This document shows positions 57,919 to 64,000 of a stretch of DNA of 64,000 bases, piece after piece. This stretch comes from SZUA-309 sp965232595 (GTDB lineage: Bacteria; Pseudomonadota; Gammaproteobacteria; Pseudomonadales; Azotimanducaceae), in the NCBI GenBank assembly GCA_965232595.1, contig OZ246983.1, forward strand, positions 3,720,001 to 3,784,000, in the 5' to 3' direction. Position 1 is the stretch's first letter, and each line of letters starts with the position of its first letter. The notes beneath the pieces are model-generated. The model had not been told where the DNA came from. It ran no database searches and saw nothing but the letters and a program-made list of their open reading frames with translations. Made by a program: the position numbers and the translations under genes.

Positions 57919-58311
57919 TTACCCCGGGCGGTGGATGCCGCAGATCTTGTGGCCGTCTGGATCCAGGAAGTAGCACAGGTGCATCACGCCCATCGATCCT
58001 TCGCGGGGGCCGGGCGGGTCTTCCACGCTGGTGCCGCCATTGGCAACGGCGGTGTCGTGAAACTCCTTCAGCTGCTCGGGTGAGCCGCAGACGAAGCCGA
58101 TGGTCGAGCCGTTGGCGGCGCCGGCAGGCTGTCCGTTAATCGGCTCGCTGATGCTGAAGGTCGAACCGTCATGACTGTAGAACAGCCGGGTCTGACCGGT
58201 GTCGTTCACATGCTCCATGGGAGCGCCCGCTCCTAAGACGCCAAGGACAGCGTTGTAGAAGTGCTTCGATCTCTCGATGTCATTGGAGCCGATCATTACG
58301 TGATTGAGCAT
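57919..58311 (-). CDS. VOC-family (glyoxalase/dioxygenase superfamily) protein
   Basis: A 130-residue protein with two beta-alpha-beta-beta-beta modules. It starts MLNHVMIGSNDIERSKHFYNAVLGVLG, with the first metal His. HLCYFLDPDGHKICGIHRP at the end carries the other ligands and the DPDG turn. Such small VOC proteins act as glyoxalases, lactone or antibiotic-binding proteins, or extradiol enzymes. No partner tells which. The ATG at 58311 lies two bases past the sorB stop on the same strand. Confidence 0.82.
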   Translation of the reverse strand: MLNHVMIGSNDIERSKHFYNAVLGVLGAGAPMEHVNDTGQTRLFYSHDGSTFSISEPINGQPAGAANGSTIGFVCGSPEQLKEFHDTAVANGGTSVEDPPGPREGSMGVMHLCYFLDPDGHKICGIHRPG

Positions 58312-58313
58312 TG

Positions 58314-58697
58314 TTAGTCCTCTAAGCCCGAATCTCCGGGCATCAGTGACTGAGACAGCGGCGGGCGCCGACCCCAGTCGGTTTCGTTGTAGTTGGCTTC
58401 CAGGTAAGCGATCAGAGCCGTTTCCTGAGCCTCGGGAATCTGCCACAGATTCTGGGTGTTCTGCATCCAGCGGATCGTCGAGCGCCAGAACTCCGCGTCA
58501 CCCCGCTGGGCCGTCACCAGCGCGTAGGAGTGGCAGCCGCCGCAGTGCGCGGCCGCCATTTCCCAGCCCGGAGCAATCACCAGGCCGCTGTTGGCATCCA
58601 GCTCGGGCTCCGCGGCGATGGCCGTAGGGGCAAAAAGCCAGGCAGCGGTCAGCCAGATGATCAACCGGGCCCGGGCTGCTCCTTCTGTTGCTGCCAT
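58314..58697 (-). CDS. sorB: Sulfite dehydrogenase cytochrome c subunit (SorB-like)
   Basis: A 127-residue exported monohaem cytochrome c. A signal peptide ends about AIAAEPE. The haem site HCGGCHSYAL is at residues 51-60 (Cys52, Cys55, His56) and a C-terminal LMPGDSG region may supply the axial Met. FWRSTIRWMQNTQNLWQI is conserved in the SorB group. It would accept electrons from SorA and pass them to other cytochromes. Its ATG overlaps the sorA stop by one base. Confidence 0.83.
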   Translation of the reverse strand: MAATEGAARARLIIWLTAAWLFAPTAIAAEPELDANSGLVIAPGWEMAAAHCGGCHSYALVTAQRGDAEFWRSTIRWMQNTQNLWQIPEAQETALIAYLEANYNETDWGRRPPLSQSLMPGDSGLED

Positions 58698-59980
58698 CAG
58701 CTGGCCTGCACCGCGATACGATGACAGGCATTGTTCAGATAGCCCTTCGGATTCCAGCCCGGCACGAGCATCGGCTGGCTGACGCCGGCATCATCGGTGG
58801 CCCGGGCCCAGATCTCGTAGTAACCCGGCAACGGCAGCGTCACAGACGCCTGCCAGCTCTGCCAGGCGAGTCGATTCGGCGGCGGCGCAAGGGTGGCTGG
58901 CTGCCAGGTCTGACCGAAGTCGATGGACAGCGCAACGGACTGCACGGCCCGATCGCCAGCCCAGGCTTTGCCCCGAACGGCCAGCGGCGCGCCGGCGCGG
59001 GTGGCAACGCCTGAGCGCGGGTAGGTAACAAGCGATTTAACGGGCATGCTTTCGATGATGCAGAGATCTTCGTCGGCGACCTTGCTGCCGGGCGCGACCG
59101 GCCGACAGGGCACGCGGTAGGAAGAGCCCGTCATCTTCGCGCCGTCGTGGACCCGGTCGCGGATGAGCAGCTCGCTGAGCCACTTACCGGAGACCGAGCC
59201 GGGCCAGCCGCCGCAGACCAGCCGCAAGGGCGCGCCGTGCATCGGCGGTATGGGTGCGCCGTTCATCTCGAAGGCGATCAGCGACTCATCCTCCAGCGCT
59301 TTGCGCATCGGCACCCCGCGCGAGATTACCGACTTGTCCGGATCGCCGGAGAGATGCCGATCCGCGCCCTTGAAAGCGACGTACACAGCATCGTCGGCGA
59401 TGCCGCAGGACTCGAGCACATCCCGCAGCCTTACGCCCGTCCACTCGGGATTGCCGATTGCGCCGGTGGACCACTGGTTCCCCGGGACCCTTGGCCGGAA
59501 CTCGGAGCGACCATTGCCACCACACTCGAGCTGCAGCTGATAGGTATGCGTCTCGAACTCCCGCTTCAGGTCGGCGATGGAGAAGGTGCGCGGGCCGAGG
59601 CAGGATTCGCCGCCGATCGAGAGCCGCCAGCTCGCCGGATCCATGCTGGTTGGTGGCAGGCCGTTGTTGCGCACGAATAGCCGGTCTGCCGGGGTGATCT
59701 GATCGTTCAGCAGGTGGGCCGGGGTTTCGGCGTTGAGCGGCCGGTCGTTCAGCACTCGGAGCAGGCCGTCCTCGCTATTCAGCGACTCCTCTGCCTCCGC
59801 TGCAAAGGCGACCGGCAGGTAGCCGGCCGGGAGAAAACGGGCGAAGCGAAGCGGGGTGCCGAGTCGAGCGCTCATGGCCGCAACCAGGCCGCCACCCAGA
59901 AAGCGGCGTCGAGACCAGAGCAGAGCGTCGGCCCGCTCGGGATCGGCGAGCAGCTCCGTAAGGCTACGTTCTTTGCGCAT
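58697..59980 (-). CDS. sorA: Sulfite dehydrogenase / sulfite oxidase-family molybdoenzyme (SorA-like)
   Basis: A 427-residue periplasmic molybdenum enzyme that oxidises sulfite to sulfate. The Tat signal is SRRRFLGGGL (residues 23-32). The Mo-ligating cysteine is in LQLECGGNGRSEF (Cys153). GAIGNPEWTGVRLRDVLESCGI and GGWPGSVSGKWLSELLI are cofactor and substrate-site segments, and the C-terminal dimer domain begins about residue 300. The ATG at 59980 follows GAGGGAGGAAGGTGC. The gene runs into sorB, giving the classical sorAB pair. Confidence 0.88.
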   Translation of the reverse strand: MRKERSLTELLADPERADALLWSRRRFLGGGLVAAMSARLGTPLRFARFLPAGYLPVAFAAEAEESLNSEDGLLRVLNDRPLNAETPAHLLNDQITPADRLFVRNNGLPPTSMDPASWRLSIGGESCLGPRTFSIADLKREFETHTYQLQLECGGNGRSEFRPRVPGNQWSTGAIGNPEWTGVRLRDVLESCGIADDAVYVAFKGADRHLSGDPDKSVISRGVPMRKALEDESLIAFEMNGAPIPPMHGAPLRLVCGGWPGSVSGKWLSELLIRDRVHDGAKMTGSSYRVPCRPVAPGSKVADEDLCIIESMPVKSLVTYPRSGVATRAGAPLAVRGKAWAGDRAVQSVALSIDFGQTWQPATLAPPPNRLAWQSWQASVTLPLPGYYEIWARATDDAGVSQPMLVPGWNPKGYLNNACHRIAVQAS

Positions 59981-60077
59981 GCACCTTCCTCCCTCGGTGA
60001 GCGGCAATGATGCGGCAATTGCCCCAGCAGCGCACGCACCCCAGTAACCACGGCCGCTGGCGCCGGAATCCCTGTGG

Positions 60078-60083
60078 TAGCAT
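60078..60083 (+). promoter_or_regulatory. Candidate -10 element for the beta-propeller lipoprotein gene
   Basis: TAGCAT within TGTGGTAGCAT (extended -10 pattern) lies 32 bases before the ATG at 60115. No matching -35 is evident. Confidence 0.3.
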
Positions 60084-60114
60084 CGCTGCACTTTTTTCGG
60101 GACGGGGGAGTGGC

Positions 60115-61734
60115 ATGCGTTCGAGGCTCGGGATGGGTTTGCTCGGTCTTGGCCTGTTGGCGGCTTGCGCAGAAGAGCCGGCAGCGCCGCTGGTCGTGGA
60201 GGTGATCGCCAGCGGGGCCAACATTTCGGGCGCCAACGGCATCCACTTCTCAACCGAAGGCAAGCTCTACGTTGCCTCGGTGCTTGGTTCCGAGCTGATT
60301 GTCCTCGACCCCGATAGTGGCGCGGTGCTCGATCGGTTGGCGGACGGCGTGGACGGTCCGGATGACGTTGCCTTCAACGCGGCGGGCGACTTCTACTGGA
60401 CGTCGATCCTCACCGGCGAGGTGGCGGGCATGACCAGCACCGGCGAGCGGATCACCGCCGCCAGGCTCACGCCGGGCGTCAACCCGCTGACGTTTTCCGA
60501 TGACGGGCGGCTGTTCGTTTCCCAGTGTTTCTTCGATGACAAGCTGTTCGAGGTGGACCCGGCCGGCATTGCCGAGCCCCGGCTGATTTCCGACCAGCTG
60601 GGTCCGGGCTGCGGCTTGAACGGGATGGACTGGGGGCCGGACGGGCGCCTCTACGGGCCGCGGTGGTTCCAGCAGCAGGTGGTCAGCTTCGACGTCGACA
60701 GTGGCGACATGCGGATCGAAGGCACCGGCTTCAACGTGCCGGCGGCGGTGAAATTCGACTCGCAAGGGGTGCTGCATGTGCTCGACACCGGCGCCGGGTC
60801 GGTGATCCGGATCGAGGACGGCAGGCAGACGGTGGTGGCCGTACTGGAGCAGGGTCTCGACAACTTCGCATTTGATGCGAGCGATCGGCTGTTCGTCTCC
60901 AGCTTCGTAGACGGTGCCGTCTGGCGGGTGGAAACAGATGGCAGCCTGACGGAGCTGCAGCCGGGTGGTATGGCTCATCCCGGCGCGCTGACGGCCCGGC
61001 GAACGGCCACCGGCATCGAGCTGCTGGTGGCTGACCTGCACGCGCTGCGCGGCTTCGATCGCGAGGGCACAACGCTCTGGACTGAGCGCAACATTCTGGG
61101 CGTCGGCGAGCTGGGCTCCGTGCTCTCGGTGTCGGTGGACGGCGAGAACCTGATCTTCAGCTCCTTCACCGACGCCAACGTGCGGGTCTGGAACCCGCAG
61201 CGTCGTCGCACCATCACCCGGGTCGATAACCTGCGGATGCCGGTGAGCGCAATCCGCTATGGTGAGATGCTGTTGGCAGCCGAGCATGGCAGCGGTCAGG
61301 TGAAGGTCATCAACGGCGCCAACGGCATCAATCAGCTTGCCTCGGGCCTGCAGGCACCGACGGACCTGCTGACCGATGGCAATCGGCTGTGGGTGAGCGA
61401 TCGAGCGGCCGGCACGGTGCTGCAGATCGCCGAGAACGGCCAGAGGATCCCTCCGATCGTGCTTGCCGAGGGTCTTAATGCGCCGGAGGGCCTGGCGCTG
61501 TGGCGGGATAAAGTGCTGGTGCGGGAAGGCGAGAGCGGTCGCGTCTACCTGCTCGGTGATGCTGAGCCGGAGCACCTGGTGACCCTGGGCGCGGGCTCAC
61601 CGCCAGCCTCCGCCGCGCAGCCACCCGCCATGGTGCTGAACGACATCACCGTGGTCGGCAACGTTCTCTACGCCACAAACGAGCTGGAGCGGGAGCTGGT
61701 AGCGGTTGATCTGAGCAGCCGGCTCCCGAACTGA
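60115..61734 (+). CDS. Beta-propeller lipoprotein (SMP-30/NHL-like)
   Basis: A 539-residue exported protein. The signal peptide ends LLAAC, a lipobox. The mature part is made of repeats of about 45-50 residues with patterns such as GIHFSTEGKLYVASVLGSELIVLDPDSG, DDVAFNAAGDFYWTSILTGEV and NPLTFSDDGRLFVSQCFFDDKLFEVDP. The number of repeats would suit two six-bladed propellers. Similar proteins include gluconolactonases and sugar-binding sensors, but metal-site residues are not clear. It is divergent from sorA. GGGGGAGTGGC precedes the ATG. Confidence 0.75.
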   Translation: MRSRLGMGLLGLGLLAACAEEPAAPLVVEVIASGANISGANGIHFSTEGKLYVASVLGSELIVLDPDSGAVLDRLADGVDGPDDVAFNAAGDFYWTSILTGEVAGMTSTGERITAARLTPGVNPLTFSDDGRLFVSQCFFDDKLFEVDPAGIAEPRLISDQLGPGCGLNGMDWGPDGRLYGPRWFQQQVVSFDVDSGDMRIEGTGFNVPAAVKFDSQGVLHVLDTGAGSVIRIEDGRQTVVAVLEQGLDNFAFDASDRLFVSSFVDGAVWRVETDGSLTELQPGGMAHPGALTARRTATGIELLVADLHALRGFDREGTTLWTERNILGVGELGSVLSVSVDGENLIFSSFTDANVRVWNPQRRRTITRVDNLRMPVSAIRYGEMLLAAEHGSGQVKVINGANGINQLASGLQAPTDLLTDGNRLWVSDRAAGTVLQIAENGQRIPPIVLAEGLNAPEGLALWRDKVLVREGESGRVYLLGDAEPEHLVTLGAGSPPASAAQPPAMVLNDITVVGNVLYATNELERELVAVDLSSRLPN

Positions 61735-61746
61735 GGCCGGGCTTTC

Positions 61747-63063
61747 TCAGGCTGCCGGGGCAGCGGGATTCCCCTCCGGCAGCGATTCCTCGAGCGCATC
61801 CAGCCGCTTGCGATGCTTCGCCTGGCTGAATTGGGTCAGCAGCAACGCGGCGCAGATGTTCAGCGCGGCGATGATGTAGAGCGCCTGAGCGCTGGTGACA
61901 TCGGCCGCGATGAAGGCGAACGCACCGGCACCCACCGAGCGGGCGAGGTTCGCCAGCGACATGTAGACGGCGAACTGGGTGGCGCCGACGCCCTTGGCGC
62001 ACAGCCCCATGAAGCCGGCGATCACCGAAACGAACACCAGCTGTGAAGCCAGCTGGCCGCCGATCAGCGCGGCGAGCACAAACGACGTGTTGCCCCAGTA
62101 GGCCTGCGCGGAGGCAAAGCTGGCAGCGACCACGGCGGCAAGCACCAGCCCCGCGCCGATGAACCGCTTGGCGCCCATCCGATCGATGAAAGGACCGAAG
62201 GCAAGCCCTGCCAGCGCGCTGAGGCCACTCATGATGCCCATCCAGTAGGAGTAGACGTCGGCAGTGAAGCCGAGTTCCTGGACCGCCATCACCGGGTAGA
62301 TGCTGATGGAGATGCCGGCCGCCATCCGGTGCATGAACTCCACCGTGATCAGCAGCAGGCTCATCGGCAGGAAGATGACCCGGAACAGATCCCGGAAGAT
62401 GCCGACGAAAGACTCGCTGACTGGAAAGTCTCTCGGAGTGGCCGCCCCTGCGCTCCAGGGCAGCAGGCGTTCTCCCTGCCGCTCCCTGACCAGCGTCACG
62501 AACAGGAAGATGCTGCCCACCGTGGCGGTGGAGACCAGCGCGGTGACGGCCAGGCCGTACTGCACGAGCAGAAAGCCATTGAGGGCGCCGAACAGCGAGA
62601 AACCGGCAGCCTGCCCGAACGCCATGAACGCGTTGGCACGACCACGCTCGCCTTCCGGGAGGATGTCGATGGCCATACCGTCTACCGCCACGTCCTGCAG
62701 CGCGGCAAAGGTGTTGACCACGGTGCCGATCACGATCAGCGTCCAGACGTTCTCAGCCGGGTTCAGCACCCAGGCCATGCTGAACATGGCAAGCGTCAGC
62801 CCGGCCTGTGCCGCCATGACCCAGGGGCGGCGTCGGCCCATGGCGGGGAACGAGAATCGATCCATGAAGGGGCCGGAGATCAGCTTGAGGCCCCAGGGCA
62901 ATCCGGTGATGGCGGCAAAGGTGGCGATGTCTGCGGTTTCCACCCCCTCGGATGCCAGCCAGGCCGGCATGGCGATGGTGAGCAACCCGATGGGCACGCC
63001 CTGGGCGAAGTAGAAAAGCGTGAAGGCAGTAAAGCGAAACGGCGTCGATCGGGTCAGGAACAA
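61747..63063 (-). CDS. MFS transporter (AmpG-like PAT family)
   Basis: A 438-residue carrier with 12 helices. FTLFYFAQGVPIGLLTIAMPAWLASEGV at the start and SGPFMDRFSFPAMGRRRPWVM in loop 2-3 are close to AmpG, the muropeptide permease, and to related acetyl-CoA-type carriers. DVAVDGMAIDILPEGERGRANAFM follows the family pattern. The C-terminus is soluble (about 25 residues). It could import peptidoglycan fragments, but no amp genes are nearby. It is convergent with the beta-propeller gene. Confidence 0.78.
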   Translation of the reverse strand: MFLTRSTPFRFTAFTLFYFAQGVPIGLLTIAMPAWLASEGVETADIATFAAITGLPWGLKLISGPFMDRFSFPAMGRRRPWVMAAQAGLTLAMFSMAWVLNPAENVWTLIVIGTVVNTFAALQDVAVDGMAIDILPEGERGRANAFMAFGQAAGFSLFGALNGFLLVQYGLAVTALVSTATVGSIFLFVTLVRERQGERLLPWSAGAATPRDFPVSESFVGIFRDLFRVIFLPMSLLLITVEFMHRMAAGISISIYPVMAVQELGFTADVYSYWMGIMSGLSALAGLAFGPFIDRMGAKRFIGAGLVLAAVVAASFASAQAYWGNTSFVLAALIGGQLASQLVFVSVIAGFMGLCAKGVGATQFAVYMSLANLARSVGAGAFAFIAADVTSAQALYIIAALNICAALLLTQFSQAKHRKRLDALEESLPEGNPAAPAA

Positions 63064-63125
63064 AGCTGCGTCCGTTGTTTTTGTTGTCGGCGGAAACTAG
63101 CAGGAAATTGCCCTCGACGCAGCGT

Positions 63126-64000
63126 TCAGAACCACCTCAGATACAGGTAGCCGATTGTTGCCAGGGTCAGCGTCAGTACGGCCACCTGGTTCCAGCGCAC
63201 CAGGCTGGCTGCGGGCCGGTGCTTAAGCGGCACGTTGTCGCCGCAGATTGCCAGCTGATTGGCCCAGGCAACAACGGGAGCGGCGAGAAAACCAGTGAAG
63301 GTGACGATGTCGATGAAGGTCGCGAAGGCACTGAAGAAGAACAGAAGCAGCGCGCTTGCCGCCGCGACGACCAGGAACATGGCCGGGAAATACAGGGCTT
63401 CTGCCTGCGCTTCGCGCCCGTCCGAAAACAGCTCAGCGGCGAATTCGCCCATCATCCTCGGGAAGCCGTCGACGATCGCCAGCAGCGTCGAGTACATCAC
63501 GGCCAACGCGGCAACAGAGACCAGCAGGGTGGACCAGCCGCCGATTGCCTGAGTGTAGAGACTGACGAACGTGGTCACGAAGGGCCCCGAGGCACCGGGC
63601 AACACTTCGCCGCTGCCATGCAGCACGGCTGCGCCGATGAACAGGAAGCAGAGCGCCAGCACCACGCTCGCCAGATAACCGAGATTGAAGTCGAAACGAG
63701 CATCGCCGGCTGTGCGGCCGGAGTCGTTGCGCTTTGCCAGGATCCAGGCTGCCAGCATGATGGCAGCGGTGTTGCCGATGGGCATCCAGCCGGAAATGGC
63801 GATGGCAAATGACCAGTTCTCGCTCGTGAGCGGAAACGGCGGGAAGGCGGGCACACTGGCCTCGGCGAAGGCCGGCAGGCTGGCGAGGGTGGTGATCAAG
63901 GTCAGCCCGCTGAAAAGCAGCACGAGAATGCCGGTGATCGACTCGATGATCCGGTAGCGGCCGATGGCGACCAGGCCAGCGGTCAGCACCAGCAGGCCGA
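63126..64000 (-). CDS. Nramp-like divalent metal transporter, C-terminal part (cut by window end)
   Basis: 291 codons of a minus-strand gene whose start lies beyond base 64000; the frame is open to the edge. Eight or so hydrophobic helices are visible. SGWMPIGNTAAIMLAAWILAKRND and FTGFLAAPVVAWANQLAI resemble the helix 6 region and the end of Nramp-family Mn/Fe transporters, although the DPGN motif of helix 1 would be outside the window. It is upstream of the AmpG-like gene on the same strand. The family call is moderate. Confidence 0.6.
   Translation of the reverse strand, partial: GLLVLTAGLVAIGRYRIIESITGILVLLFSGLTLITTLASLPAFAEASVPAFPPFPLTSENWSFAIAISGWMPIGNTAAIMLAAWILAKRNDSGRTAGDARFDFNLGYLASVVLALCFLFIGAAVLHGSGEVLPGASGPFVTTFVSLYTQAIGGWSTLLVSVAALAVMYSTLLAIVDGFPRMMGEFAAELFSDGREAQAEALYFPAMFLVVAAASALLLFFFSAFATFIDIVTFTGFLAAPVVAWANQLAICGDNVPLKHRPAASLVRWNQVAVLTLTLATIGYLYLRWF

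Noticed and set aside
63065..63123. GCTGCGTC and GACGCAGC as a terminator between the Nramp-like and AmpG-like genes
   Set aside because: The arms are perfect but 43 bases apart, too long a loop for an intrinsic terminator; chance pairing in GC-rich DNA is likely.
1..64000. CRISPR arrays, insertion sequences, tRNA or rRNA genes
   Set aside because: Read through for regularly spaced repeats, transposase motifs and tRNA-like cloverleaf sequences; none was found. A covariance-model search would be needed to exclude tRNA genes fully.

Overview
The window is 64 kb of high-GC, gene-dense bacterial chromosome. slyX, mobA, PAPS-type cysH, csrA, tamA-tamB, a yiaW-yiaV-like pair and a sorA-sorB sulfite dehydrogenase pair point to a gammaproteobacterium. 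The many Fe(II)/2-oxoglutarate oxygenases, MFS carriers, a PQQ dehydrogenase and beta-propeller proteins suit a free-living, probably aquatic heterotroph; that last point is inference. I see no rRNA, tRNA, CRISPR array, insertion sequence or prophage. Genes are tightly packed with many 1-4 nt overlaps, and GTG and TTG starts are frequent.

Layout. 0-5.4 kb: start of an MFS gene, slyX, an RND efflux pair and mobA. 5.4-9.7 kb: a leader-like 12-codon minigene, a RIO-type kinase, a methyltransferase, an MBL-fold hydrolase, a serine hydrolase and a GNAT enzyme. 9.6-14.4 kb: a Na+/H+ antiporter, a lipocalin-like protein, an MFS carrier, cysH and an aspartyl beta-hydroxylase. 14.5-17 kb: DUF2855, a deiodinase-like selenoprotein and a GNAT enzyme. 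17-20 kb: a secreted repeat protein, a ThuA-like protein, csrA, a TetR regulator and a nitroreductase. 20-31 kb: propionyl-CoA carboxylase, an M13 peptidase, a lysine-catabolism-like pair (ALDH7 plus saccharopine/lysine dehydrogenase), a beta-propeller protein and an enoyl-CoA hydratase. 31-38 kb: an MFS carrier, two PhyH dioxygenases, GNAT and GFA genes, an HTH regulator with a PspB-like protein, and an amidase. 38-48 kb: small genes, tamA-tamB, a haem-lipoprotein/HupE/anchor trio, and yiaW-yiaV. 48-64 kb: a phosphotransferase, HIT, arylamine N-acetyltransferase, a PQQ dehydrogenase, a third PhyH, a Tat-exported aldo/keto reductase, a TPP enzyme, AlaX, sorAB, a beta-propeller lipoprotein, an AmpG-like carrier and a truncated Nramp-like transporter.

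The strongest observation is at 15664-16320. Two apparently separate reading frames are one gene interrupted by an in-frame TGA. The joined protein matches the iodothyronine deiodinase family, with TGA at the selenocysteine position (residues GSYT-U-PPFR). A 7-bp stem with an AGUU loop starts 9 nt after the TGA, as expected for a bacterial SECIS. Standard gene callers would break this gene.

Other points worth attention are an FNR/Anr-type box between an unlisted 38-codon membrane-peptide gene and the haem-lipoprotein/HupE trio, an inverted repeat spanning the tetR start codon opposite csrA, the minigene ahead of the RIO kinase, and an unlisted 49-codon acidic gene at 38.8 kb. All functional calls come from reading motifs by eye; no database search was possible.
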